Program-made: the position numbers and the translations under genes
Notes under the pieces: generated by a model
What the model was told of the DNA's origin: nothing
Seen by the model: only the letters and a program-made list of their open reading frames with translations
The model's database searches: none
From: Anaerorhabdus sp964386325
GTDB lineage: Bacteria; Bacillota_I; Bacilli_A; Erysipelotrichales; Erysipelotrichaceae
Length of the DNA stretch: 64,000 nucleotides
Reading direction: 5' to 3'
Assembly: GCA_964386325.1 (NCBI GenBank)
Contig: CAYLQY010000011.1
Coordinates: forward strand, 1 to 64,000
Shown: piece after piece, positions 7,751 through 15,413 of the stretch
Numbering within the stretch: position 1 is the stretch's first letter
Layout: the number at the start of each line of letters is the position of its first letter

Positions 7751-9082
7751 ATGATAACAACATTTCTACAAGATTATTTATTAATGAGTAATTGGGAAAC
7801 AATTTTATTTTTGGGGTTACTTGGTATTGGCATTGGGTTAATTTATTGGATGGATAAAAAAGAAGTTAACTTTACAAAAATCTTATTACTTTCAATGGTT
7901 ATTGGAGCTGGAATTGGATTATTGGGTAATTTCATGATTAATCAAAATCCAAATGTTTCTAAGCAAGTATCGAGTTGGTATGGTTTGATTGGCTATGGAT
8001 ACATGGATTTATTAAAGATGATTGTATTACCACTCGTGTTTTTATCCATGGTTCGAGTCATCATTACAACAAAGAAAGATTTTAAACGGTTAGCATTAAA
8101 AACGGTAGGTGTATTAGCGATGACAACAGCGATAGCTGCAGTTGTTACAATTATCATTGCGACGTTAATTCCTTCAGCACAACTATTACCAGAGGTTGTA
8201 AACCAAGAAGGAACAATTCGCGAAGTAGGTACATTCATTACAACACTTCGCTCTATGATTCCTAACAATATCGCGGATATTTTTGTGAAAGGAAATATCT
8301 TAGCAATCATCGTTTTAGCATTCTTATTGGGTATTTCATTGAAGTCATTTGATGATAAAAAAGAAGTACAAACAGTGATTGATTTTATTGAAGCAAGTTT
8401 TAAAATAGTGCGTCAATTAGCAATCAAGATTATGGATTTTATGCCGTATGCATTAATACCATTATTAGCAAATATTTTAATCACTCAAGGGGGTTCTACA
8501 CTATTTAGTGCATTGAATTTCATTGTAATTTTATACGTAGGAATTATTGTCATGTTAATCATTCATTTGATTTTAGTGAAATTAACAGGACGTTCAATTA
8601 AAGAATATATTCTAGCGGTTCGTGAACCGCTGATGCTTGCTTTTACATCACGTTCAAGTTTAGGCACACTTCCAGTGACAATTGAAGCAATGACAAATAA
8701 ATTACATTTGCCTGCAGGTTTATCTGATTTGGTTGGCAGTTTTGGAGCAAATATGGGAATGAATGGATGTGCTGGTATTTATCCAACACTTGTTGTTATT
8801 GCTCTTGCGACAATGTTGCATATACCAATGGATATTTCATTCTTTGTGACATTAGTATTCGTTGTAGTATTAGGATCATTTGGTATTGCGGGAATTCCAG
8901 GTGCTGCAACAATGTCGGTAGCTGTGGTACTAACGGGTATGGGACTTGTTGAATATTATCCATTACTCGGAGTCATTTTAGCAATTGATCCAATCTTAGA
9001 TATGGGACGCACAATGTTGAATGTAAATGGAACAATTGTTGCCGGTGTAGTTGTTGATCGATTAGAAAAGAACTCGAAATAA
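7751..9082 (+). CDS. tcyP: Sodium/dicarboxylate-family symporter, TcyP-like cystine importer
   Basis: A 443-residue DAACS-family membrane transporter. It shows the WYGLIGYGYMDLLKMIVLPLVF region typical of TcyP-type cystine symporters (shown in part), a serine-rich stretch FTSRSSLGTLPVT (re-entrant loop 1 region), and the late GAPGAATMS-like segment GIPGAATMSVAVV. The family couples substrate uptake to a cation gradient and includes glutamate, dicarboxylate and cystine carriers. The upstream Cys-Cys-Cys attenuator strongly favours cystine as substrate. The RBS AAAGGAGA is 8 bp before the ATG. It is monocistronic: the next promoter follows within 20 bp. Confidence 0.85.
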   Translation: MITTFLQDYLLMSNWETILFLGLLGIGIGLIYWMDKKEVNFTKILLLSMVIGAGIGLLGNFMINQNPNVSKQVSSWYGLIGYGYMDLLKMIVLPLVFLSMVRVIITTKKDFKRLALKTVGVLAMTTAIAAVVTIIIATLIPSAQLLPEVVNQEGTIREVGTFITTLRSMIPNNIADIFVKGNILAIIVLAFLLGISLKSFDDKKEVQTVIDFIEASFKIVRQLAIKIMDFMPYALIPLLANILITQGGSTLFSALNFIVILYVGIIVMLIIHLILVKLTGRSIKEYILAVREPLMLAFTSRSSLGTLPVTIEAMTNKLHLPAGLSDLVGSFGANMGMNGCAGIYPTLVVIALATMLHIPMDISFFVTLVFVVVLGSFGIAGIPGAATMSVAVVLTGMGLVEYYPLLGVILAIDPILDMGRTMLNVNGTIVAGVVVDRLEKNSK

Positions 9083-9093
9083 AAGAATAAAAT

Positions 9094-9121
9094 TTGACAT
9101 ATTCTAAAAATAGGGTATTAT
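9094..9121 (+). promoter_or_regulatory. Promoter of the lysine-riboswitch transporter operon
   Basis: TTGACA at 9094-9099, a 16-bp spacer, and TATTAT at 9116-9121. The predicted start is about 10 nt before the riboswitch P1 helix. Confidence 0.7.
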
Positions 9122-9136
9122 GTTTAGTAACAAAAC

Positions 9137-9294
9137 GTATAGAGGTAGCGGTGCAGAAAAGTAACTCAATGAGCTGGCAAGCGATGAAATGAGTGAAAGG
9201 CAATCACCGCCGAATAGGTTTTCTGGCAAGAAAATTCTATGGGGTTATAAGGAATACTTATGACACTCCTTCATTTGAAGTGGCGCTATTATAC
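9137..9294 (+). promoter_or_regulatory. Lysine riboswitch (L-box)
   Basis: The leader matches the lysine aptamer in order: TATAGAGG..GCG at the 5' side, AGTAACT, GAAAGG, ACCGCCGAA, CTGGCAAG, and the closing GCGCTAT. P1 pairs GTATA 9137-9141 with TATAC 9290-9294. An intrinsic terminator follows at 9314-9348. Riboswitch identity rests on these conserved blocks recognised from memory. The downstream basic-type amino-acid ABC operon agrees with lysine control: high lysine should favour termination. Confidence 0.88.
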
Positions 9295-9313
9295 ACCTTT
9301 ACTTTATTCAAGT

Positions 9314-9348
9314 AAATCGTATGTGATAGAGCATACGATTTTTGTTTG
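9314..9348 (+). terminator. Terminator hairpin of the lysine riboswitch expression platform
   Basis: A perfect 10-bp stem AAATCGTATG (9314-9323) with CATACGATTT (9332-9341), then a T-rich tract reaching 9348. It ends 25 bp before the substrate-binding protein start codon, so it can switch off the operon. Confidence 0.85.
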
Positions 9349-9372
9349 TTTACAAGAAAAAGGAGAAAGAAA

Positions 9373-10218
9373 ATGAAAAAATTATTAGGAATTTTATTAG
9401 CTGGAATGATGCTTGTAGGATGTTCAAGTACACCTGCAACACCAAGTGAAACACCGGCATCAACAACAGGAACAGAAGGAACTGCAGGAACATTTACAGT
9501 TGCGATGGAATGTAACTATGCTCCATTTAACTGGTCACAAACAGAAGCAAACGAAACAGCAGTAAAGATTACATCAGCAGATTATTGCGATGGTTATGAT
9601 GTTGCGATGGCTCGTAAAATAGCAGATGCAATGGGTAAAGAACTACAAATTAAAGCAATTGCGTGGGAAGGTTTAATCACTGCATTAAATAATGGCGAAG
9701 TTGATGCAATTATCGCTGGTATGACTGCAACTCCTGAACGTGCCGAAGCAGTAGATTTTACAAATCCATATTATGAATCAGAAATGGTTATGATCGTTCG
9801 TGGTGATGATGGACTTGTAAGTGCGACATCAATTCAAGATTTCACAGGTAAGAAAGTATTAGGGCAAGTTAATACATTATATGATGAAGTTATTGATCAA
9901 ATCGAAGGGGTTAATCATTTAACTCCACAAGCGACTTATCCACGTATGGTATTAGCTCTTCAACAAGGGGAAGCTGATGCATTAACGGCAGAACTTCCTG
10001 TAGCACAAGGTGTTGTTGCAGCTAACCCTGATTTAAAAATTGTAACTTTTGCGGATGGCAAAGGTTTTGAAGCAGATACAACAGTATCAATCGCTGTTAA
10101 AAAAGGAAATACAGAATTATTAAATCAAATCCAATCAGCACTTGATTCAATTACTGAAGAAGAAAGAGTTGAGATCATGAAACAAGCAACTGATCGTCAA
10201 CCAGCAACTGCTGAATAA
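9373..10218 (+). CDS. Amino-acid ABC transporter substrate-binding lipoprotein (lysine)
   Basis: A 281-residue type-3 extracellular solute-binding protein. The signal peptide MKKLLGILLAGMMLVGCSS ends in a lipobox, so Cys18 should be lipidated and the protein tethered outside the membrane. A Thr/Ser/Pro linker follows, then the SBP fold with CNYAPFNW near the start, and IAGMTATPERAEAVDFTNPY and LGQVNT as typical family segments. The ATG at 9373 has AAGGAGAAAG upstream; a TTG nine codons earlier is not needed. It is the first gene of a three-gene importer under a lysine riboswitch, so lysine is the likely ligand. Confidence 0.9.
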   Translation: MKKLLGILLAGMMLVGCSSTPATPSETPASTTGTEGTAGTFTVAMECNYAPFNWSQTEANETAVKITSADYCDGYDVAMARKIADAMGKELQIKAIAWEGLITALNNGEVDAIIAGMTATPERAEAVDFTNPYYESEMVMIVRGDDGLVSATSIQDFTGKKVLGQVNTLYDEVIDQIEGVNHLTPQATYPRMVLALQQGEADALTAELPVAQGVVAANPDLKIVTFADGKGFEADTTVSIAVKKGNTELLNQIQSALDSITEEERVEIMKQATDRQPATAE

Positions 10219-10220
10219 TC

Positions 10221-10988
10221 ATGGATTTTGATGCGATAATTAAGATTCTTACAAAGTATGGACCTTCGTTATGGTTGGGTGTTCAAAACACTTTACTTGT
10301 TGCGTTAGTTGGTACAATTGTAGGTTTAGTCATTGGTTTAGTGATTGGTGGATTAAAGGCAATTAAAGTAGATTCAACAGCATCTGCTTTGGCTAAGGTA
10401 GTGAAACGCATTTATGATGTTTTCGCTACAATATACATTGAAGTTTTTCGTGGGACTCCAATGATGGTTCAAGCTTTATTTATCTATTATGCATTACTTA
10501 AAATTTTCAATTGGACACCAATTGTAGCAGGTATGTTTGTTATATCTATCAATACAGGTGCATATATGTCAGAAATTATTCGTGCGGGTATTCAATCTGT
10601 CGATAAAGGACAAACTGAAGCGGCGCGCTCACTAGGGATGTCAAATATTCAAACAATGTTGCTAGTGATTTTACCACAAGCGGTTAAGAATGCATTCCCA
10701 GCGATTGGTAATGAATTTATTGTAAACATTAAAGATAGTTCGGTTTTATCGGTTATTACATTGACAGAATTGACGTTCCAAGCAAATCGTATTGCGGGTA
10801 GTGTTTATAAATTTCCAGAAACTTATTTTGTAACAGCGTGTATCTATTTGATTCTTACCGTAACAATGAGTTTTATATTACATATTATAGAAGCTCGATT
10901 ATCAAATACGCGAACAAGTTACCCACATTCAGATAGCACTTCAAGTAGTGTTGTTATCTTACCTAGAAATGGAAAGAGGGTAAAATAA
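10221..10988 (+). CDS. Amino-acid ABC transporter permease (lysine)
   Basis: A 255-residue inner-membrane permease of the polar amino-acid (HisMQ-type) family. It has a N-terminal amphipathic start, about five membrane segments, the family motif EVFRGTPMMVQ, and the EAA loop around EAARSLGMSNIQTMLLVILPQA, which docks on the ATPase. It begins 2 bp after the binding-protein stop. One gene suggests a homodimeric channel. Confidence 0.92.
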   Translation: MDFDAIIKILTKYGPSLWLGVQNTLLVALVGTIVGLVIGLVIGGLKAIKVDSTASALAKVVKRIYDVFATIYIEVFRGTPMMVQALFIYYALLKIFNWTPIVAGMFVISINTGAYMSEIIRAGIQSVDKGQTEAARSLGMSNIQTMLLVILPQAVKNAFPAIGNEFIVNIKDSSVLSVITLTELTFQANRIAGSVYKFPETYFVTACIYLILTVTMSFILHIIEARLSNTRTSYPHSDSTSSSVVILPRNGKRVK

Positions 10989-10989
10989 G

Positions 10990-11721
10990 ATGAGCTTATT
11001 AAATATCAAAAATATACATAAAAGTTTTGGCGATTTAGAAGTTCTTAAGGGAATTGATTTTACTGTAGAAAAAAATACAGTAACTTGTTTAATTGGTGCA
11101 TCAGGTAGTGGTAAATCTACATTGCTTCGTTGTATTAATTTATTAGAAACACCCGATGATGGAGAAATACTTGTCGGCGGAGAAAATATTACACATACTA
11201 AGGATGTTAATAAATATCGGGCACGCGTAGGTATGGTATTCCAACAATTTAATTTGTTTAACAATATGACAGTGCTTAAAAATTGTACGATTGCCCAAAT
11301 GAAAGTTTTAGGACGTTCAAAAGATGAAGCAGAAGAAAAAGCGATGAAATACTTACGTAAGGTAGGCATGGAGAGCTTTGCGAATGCGGCGAGCACAACA
11401 TTATCCGGTGGACAAAAACAACGTGTAGCGATTGCTAGAGCGTTGTGTATGGATCCTGAGATTCTATTGTTTGATGAACCTACATCAGCACTCGACCCAG
11501 AAATGGTGGGAGAAGTTTTAGAAGTAATGAAAGACTTAGCAAGAGAAGGACTAACAATGATTGTGGTAACTCATGAAATGGAATTCGCAAAAGATGTAGC
11601 GAATCATGTTGTATTCATGGATCAAGGAGTTATTGCAGAAGAAGGATCAGCTGAACAAATATTTACTAATCCAACACACGAAAGAACCAAAGCATTCTTA
11701 AATCGTATTTTAAAAAGATAA
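10990..11721 (+). CDS. Amino-acid ABC transporter ATP-binding protein (lysine)
   Basis: A 243-residue GlnQ/HisP-type ATPase with all motifs intact: Walker A GASGSGKST (about 35-43), Q-loop FQQFNLF, signature LSGGQKQR, Walker B ILLFDEP and the switch His in VVTHEM. It starts 1 bp after the permease stop and ends the operon before a terminator. Confidence 0.95.
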   Translation: MSLLNIKNIHKSFGDLEVLKGIDFTVEKNTVTCLIGASGSGKSTLLRCINLLETPDDGEILVGGENITHTKDVNKYRARVGMVFQQFNLFNNMTVLKNCTIAQMKVLGRSKDEAEEKAMKYLRKVGMESFANAASTTLSGGQKQRVAIARALCMDPEILLFDEPTSALDPEMVGEVLEVMKDLAREGLTMIVVTHEMEFAKDVANHVVFMDQGVIAEEGSAEQIFTNPTHERTKAFLNRILKR

Positions 11722-11736
11722 ACTTAATCGTATTTA

Positions 11737-11768
11737 AAGATCCAGATTATAAACTGGGTCTTTTTTTA
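11737..11768 (+). terminator. Terminator of the lysine ABC transporter operon
   Basis: Stem AAGATCCAG (about 11737-11745) pairs with CTGGGTCTT (about 11754-11762, one G-U), followed by seven or more T residues. Confidence 0.82.
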
Positions 11769-11927
11769 TTTTCGGTAAATCATTTCATCGAAATGCCGAT
11801 AAATGTTGTACTTTTAAAATCGTAACCTATAATTGAATTAAAGATAAATGGATAGAGTGAATAATACTTGAATGCACAAGCAACTTCCTAGGTGTACAGA
11901 ATGTAATAATTAAAGGAGGGAAAGCAA

Positions 11928-12425
11928 ATGGGGTTTGTAAAAGAATTAGTACCACTTGAAGGTCCAGAAAGAGAATGGTTAGATTCATTTAAATTTACGT
12001 ATCATGATAATAATGTTAAATATGAAGTAATCAACAAAGATGGGAGGATTATGGCTCGTTCGTTTTGGGTTATTGATAGAGAAAAAAAGATGTTCTTAAT
12101 CAATTTAGGTGGTATAGGGTGGTACGGAACAGAAGGGTTACCTAGTATCAAGGTCTTGGTAATAAATAATAAAGTCATTAGTAAAATATATACAAGGATT
12201 GAACTGCGAGGTGATAAAGAAATAGGGATAAAAGTTCGGTGGAATATTGAAACAATAGTTATCCTGAAGGAGTATCAAGGGAAAAGTAGTGAGATCATTC
12301 AGTTGATAGTTGATGCATTAATTGCAATGGGAGTGGCGATTTCTTCTAAAAATATAGCACCATCTGAGATTAAGTTTGAAAATATCGAAAAACCTAATTT
12401 TGCATTGGAGATAGATTATGAGTGA
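11928..12425 (+). CDS. Hypothetical 165-residue protein
   Basis: Not recognised. The frame has a strong RBS (AAAGGAGGG) six bases before the ATG and ends in TGA. The protein is soluble, without signal peptide or membrane segment. It has an alternating beta pattern in the first 120 residues, including RSFWVIDREKKMFLINLGG and WYGTEGLPSIKVLV, then a helical IIQLIVDALIAMGVAISS segment. A small hairpin CATTTC/GAAATG lies near 11780, downstream of the previous terminator. It is followed by an independent promoter for the next gene, so it is probably monocistronic. Confidence 0.75.
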   Translation: MGFVKELVPLEGPEREWLDSFKFTYHDNNVKYEVINKDGRIMARSFWVIDREKKMFLINLGGIGWYGTEGLPSIKVLVINNKVISKIYTRIELRGDKEIGIKVRWNIETIVILKEYQGKSSEIIQLIVDALIAMGVAISSKNIAPSEIKFENIEKPNFALEIDYE

Positions 12426-12489
12426 TAATCTTGATTACAGAAGAGAGTGGTTTTAGAAGTATAGAGATATAATAGAAAACTAGTTAGTG

Positions 12490-12519
12490 TTGACTAACTG
12501 ACAAAGAGAATGGTATTAT
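12490..12519 (+). promoter_or_regulatory. Promoter of the manganese-riboswitch ATPase gene
   Basis: TTGACT 12490-12495, an 18-bp spacer, and TATTAT 12514-12519 preceded by an extended TGG. The start is expected near 12526, at the 5' end of the riboswitch. Confidence 0.65.
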
Positions 12520-12525
12520 TTGCAA

Positions 12526-12632
12526 ACAACAAAAGTTACCCAACTGGGGGAGTAGTTTGCGCTAATAAGTGTGGCAAGTCAACAAACTGACCGATAGGTC
12601 TGGCTTGTCTTAAATAACGAGACTCATGTATG
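12526..12632 (+). promoter_or_regulatory. yybP-ykoY manganese riboswitch
   Basis: The two conserved internal-loop strands of this class are present: GGGGAGTAG at 12547-12555 and CGAGACT at 12618-12624. Between them are GTCAACAAACTGACC and GGCTTGTC elements. The 3' conserved strand overlaps the 5' arm of a terminator (12620-12632), so metal binding should prevent termination and switch expression on, as known for this class. The downstream PMR1-like P-type ATPase is a typical target. Confidence 0.85.
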
Positions 12633-12681
12633 GATGAAATGCAAAATTATTTTTGTGTTTCACTCATATGTGGGTCTTTTA
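12620..12681 (+). terminator. Terminator of the manganese riboswitch expression platform
   Basis: AGACTCATGTATG (12620-12632) can pair along 13 positions with CATATGTGGGTCT (12665-12677) using three G-U pairs. GATGAAA/TTTCACT pairing lies inside, and the stem is followed by TTTTA. Its 5' arm is shared with the riboswitch CGAGACT strand. Confidence 0.75.
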
Positions 12682-12708
12682 TGTTGTAGGTGAAAAAGGA
12701 GGTTTCTC

Positions 12709-15378
12709 ATGAAGGATTACACAGAAACAAGAGAAGAGTTAGTTAAGCAATTGAACTCAAATGCAACTGAAGGTCTAAATGATGAACAAGTAAAGAAAAG
12801 CTTAGAAGTACATGGATCAAACACATTAACAAAACAAAAAGCAGAATCACTATGGAAAAGATTGTGGGATGCTGCAACAGAACCAATGATTATCATGTTG
12901 ATTGCGGCAGGATTAATCGCGTTAGGTGTTAATATCTTTAGAAGTGTAACAGGTGGGGAAGCAGACTTTTTGGAATGTGTCGGTATCTTCATTGCGATTT
13001 CACTGTCCGTGGTAATTAGCGTTGTTATGGAGGGGAAGAGTGCAAAGGCTTTTGAAGCTCTTTCTAAAATAAGCGATAACACTGTTATTAAAGGAATTCG
13101 AAATAACACAACGGTTTTACTAAATCAAGCTGAGCTAGTGGTAGGAGATATTTTACTCCTTAGCACAGGTGATAAAATTCCTGCAGATGGAAGATTATTA
13201 GAAAGTGTTGGATTGGCTTGTGATGAATCTGCATTAACAGGAGAAAGTCTACCTGCTAATAAAGATGCGGCAGTTGAAATTGTTGATGAAAAACTACCCT
13301 TAGCAGATCGAGCAAACATGTTATATAGTGGAACTTATATAACGAGTGGATATTGTAAAATGATTGTAACTTCAGTGGGCGATTTAACTGAATTTGGTAA
13401 GATCGCAAATGAATTAGGTAATGAAAGAAAAGAGAGTACTCCTTTACAAGAGAAACTAGCACGTTTAGGAAAAACAATTACAATCTTAGGTGTCATTGCA
13501 GCATCGATTGTATTCATATCACAAGTGATTTCTTTTGCGATGAATGATGGTTTACACATTGAAGAGGTGATGGAATCCTTTGTAACAAGTATTGTCTTGA
13601 TTGTTGCGGCTGTTCCAGAAGGGTTACCAACCATTGTTGCGGTATCACTATCTATCAATATCATTAAACTATCAAAACAAAATGCACTTGTTAAGAAGAT
13701 GATTGCTTCTGAAACAATTGGATGTATCAATGTTATCTGTTCTGATAAAACGGGAACACTTACTGAAAATAAAATGACAGTTCGTGCTTTCTATGATCAA
13801 GAATGGCATACTAATCCGACTGAACTATCAGGGAATTATTTTGCACATAATGTTTGTTTGAATACAACTGCAGATATTGCGGAAAATGGTGCATTCATTG
13901 GAAATCCAACAGAATGTGCATTACTACAATTTTATGAAAATTCAAAAGCACGTGTACAATCGGGAATGAATTATAAAGAAGAACGTTTAGATCATGAAAT
14001 ACTGCATTCGTTTCCGTTCTCATCTGAATTAAAACACATGACAACAATTTCGAAAGTTCATGGTGAAATTGTGACGTATGTAAAAGGTAGTCCTGAATGC
14101 GTTTTGAAAATGTGCAACTTAACCCAAGAGAAACGAAATGAAATAGAGAATACTATTGAAAAGTCTCAAGAACAAGCGATGCGTATTATTGCATTTGCCC
14201 ATAAGTCAATAACGTCAATGAAAGATTTTGAAGAAGAGACATCGCATAAAGAACTTGAAAGTAATATGGAATTCGATGGATTTGTGGCGATTGCCGATCC
14301 ATTAAGAAAAGAAGTTTTCGAAGCGGTAAACTCATGTCGTAAAGCGGGAATAGATTTAAAGATTTTAACAGGTGATAATATTGTTACTGCAACTGCAATT
14401 GCAAATGAATTACATATTCTTAATGATGAATCCATTGCGATTGAAGCGAATCAAGTCATCGAAATGAGTGATGAAGAATTATTAAATCAACTTCCTCATA
14501 TTGCAGTTATTGCACGTAGTACACCAACTGTAAAAATGCGAATTGTAAAACTATTAAAAGGTTCAGGCAATGTTGTTGCGGTTACGGGTGATGGAATCAA
14601 TGATGCCCCAGCATTAAAAAATGCCGATGTTGGTGTTGCGATGGGAATTTCAGGTACAGAAGTTTCTAAAGAAGCCAGTGATATTGTCTTGTTGGATGAT
14701 TCATTTGCAACAATTGTTAAAGCAGTTGAATGGGGACGTAATATTTATGAGAATTTTAAACGATTCATTAGTTTCCAATTAACAGTTAATCTTGCATCTG
14801 TAATCGTTGTGTTCACATCTATTTTATTAGGGTTACCAGCACCATTTACAGCATTAGAATTATTGTGGATAAATATTATTATGGATGGTCCACCAGCGCT
14901 TACATTAGGGCTAGAACCAAATTATGAAGACTTAATGAGTCGAATACCAACAAAAAGAGATGAGAGTATTATCTCGAAAAACATGTTGATAAGAATTGTG
15001 ATTACAGGTGTTTATATGTCAATTATCTTCTTGTGTCAATATGTATTCAATTTCTTGAATGTATCGCAAAGTGAAATGCCAACAGTTTTATTCACAATGT
15101 TTGTGTTGTTCCAATTGTTCAATGCATTTAACTGCCGTGAATTACATGATGGAAGCATTTTTAAAAATTTATTTAAGAATAAAATCATGTTAATTACAGT
15201 GGGTTGTACATTCTTGCTTCAAATATTCATTATTCAATATGCAGGAGCATTCTTTAGTACAGTTCCATTAGCGTTATCGATGTGGTTAAAACTAATTGGT
15301 ATTGGGTCAACAGTTGTGATTTTATCTGAATTAATTAAATTTGTTTATCGAACTATTGATAAGAAGAAAAGTATCTAA
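12709..15378 (+). CDS. P-type cation ATPase, PMR1/SPCA-like, probable Mn2+ exporter
   Basis: An 889-residue P2-type ATPase. It has the actuator TGES loop (ALTGESLPA), the M4 metal-site motif VPEGLP, the phosphorylation motif CSDKTGTLTENKM with Asp346, the hinge TGDGINDAPAL, and M6 reading NIIMDGPPALTLG. That M6 sequence resembles yeast PMR1 (NILMDGPPA) more than SERCA (NLVTDGLPA); PMR1-type pumps carry Mn2+ as well as Ca2+. The manganese riboswitch upstream makes Mn2+ export the best assignment, as for L. lactis YoaB-type pumps. The RBS AAGGAGG precedes the ATG. The gene is alone in its transcript and ends at a terminator. Confidence 0.88.
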   Translation: MKDYTETREELVKQLNSNATEGLNDEQVKKSLEVHGSNTLTKQKAESLWKRLWDAATEPMIIMLIAAGLIALGVNIFRSVTGGEADFLECVGIFIAISLSVVISVVMEGKSAKAFEALSKISDNTVIKGIRNNTTVLLNQAELVVGDILLLSTGDKIPADGRLLESVGLACDESALTGESLPANKDAAVEIVDEKLPLADRANMLYSGTYITSGYCKMIVTSVGDLTEFGKIANELGNERKESTPLQEKLARLGKTITILGVIAASIVFISQVISFAMNDGLHIEEVMESFVTSIVLIVAAVPEGLPTIVAVSLSINIIKLSKQNALVKKMIASETIGCINVICSDKTGTLTENKMTVRAFYDQEWHTNPTELSGNYFAHNVCLNTTADIAENGAFIGNPTECALLQFYENSKARVQSGMNYKEERLDHEILHSFPFSSELKHMTTISKVHGEIVTYVKGSPECVLKMCNLTQEKRNEIENTIEKSQEQAMRIIAFAHKSITSMKDFEEETSHKELESNMEFDGFVAIADPLRKEVFEAVNSCRKAGIDLKILTGDNIVTATAIANELHILNDESIAIEANQVIEMSDEELLNQLPHIAVIARSTPTVKMRIVKLLKGSGNVVAVTGDGINDAPALKNADVGVAMGISGTEVSKEASDIVLLDDSFATIVKAVEWGRNIYENFKRFISFQLTVNLASVIVVFTSILLGLPAPFTALELLWINIIMDGPPALTLGLEPNYEDLMSRIPTKRDESIISKNMLIRIVITGVYMSIIFLCQYVFNFLNVSQSEMPTVLFTMFVLFQLFNAFNCRELHDGSIFKNLFKNKIMLITVGCTFLLQIFIIQYAGAFFSTVPLALSMWLKLIGIGSTVVILSELIKFVYRTIDKKKSI

Positions 15379-15380
15379 TA

Positions 15381-15413
15381 AAATGCGCTCTTATTATTGT
15401 AGAGCGCATTTTT
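15381..15413. terminator. Bidirectional terminator between ATPase and LicR-like genes
   Basis: An 11-bp perfect stem AAATGCGCTCT (15381-15391) with AGAGCGCATTT (15401-15411), and A/T runs on both sides, in the 35-bp gap between convergent genes. Confidence 0.88.

Noticed and set aside
8767..8952. Overlapping 61-codon plus-strand frame inside the symporter gene
   Set aside because: Cys/Tyr-rich low-quality translation in an alternative frame with no RBS; the symporter frame explains the sequence.
9137..9294. Leader of the first ABC operon as a T-box
   Set aside because: No TGGNACCGCG motif; the conserved blocks match the lysine riboswitch instead.
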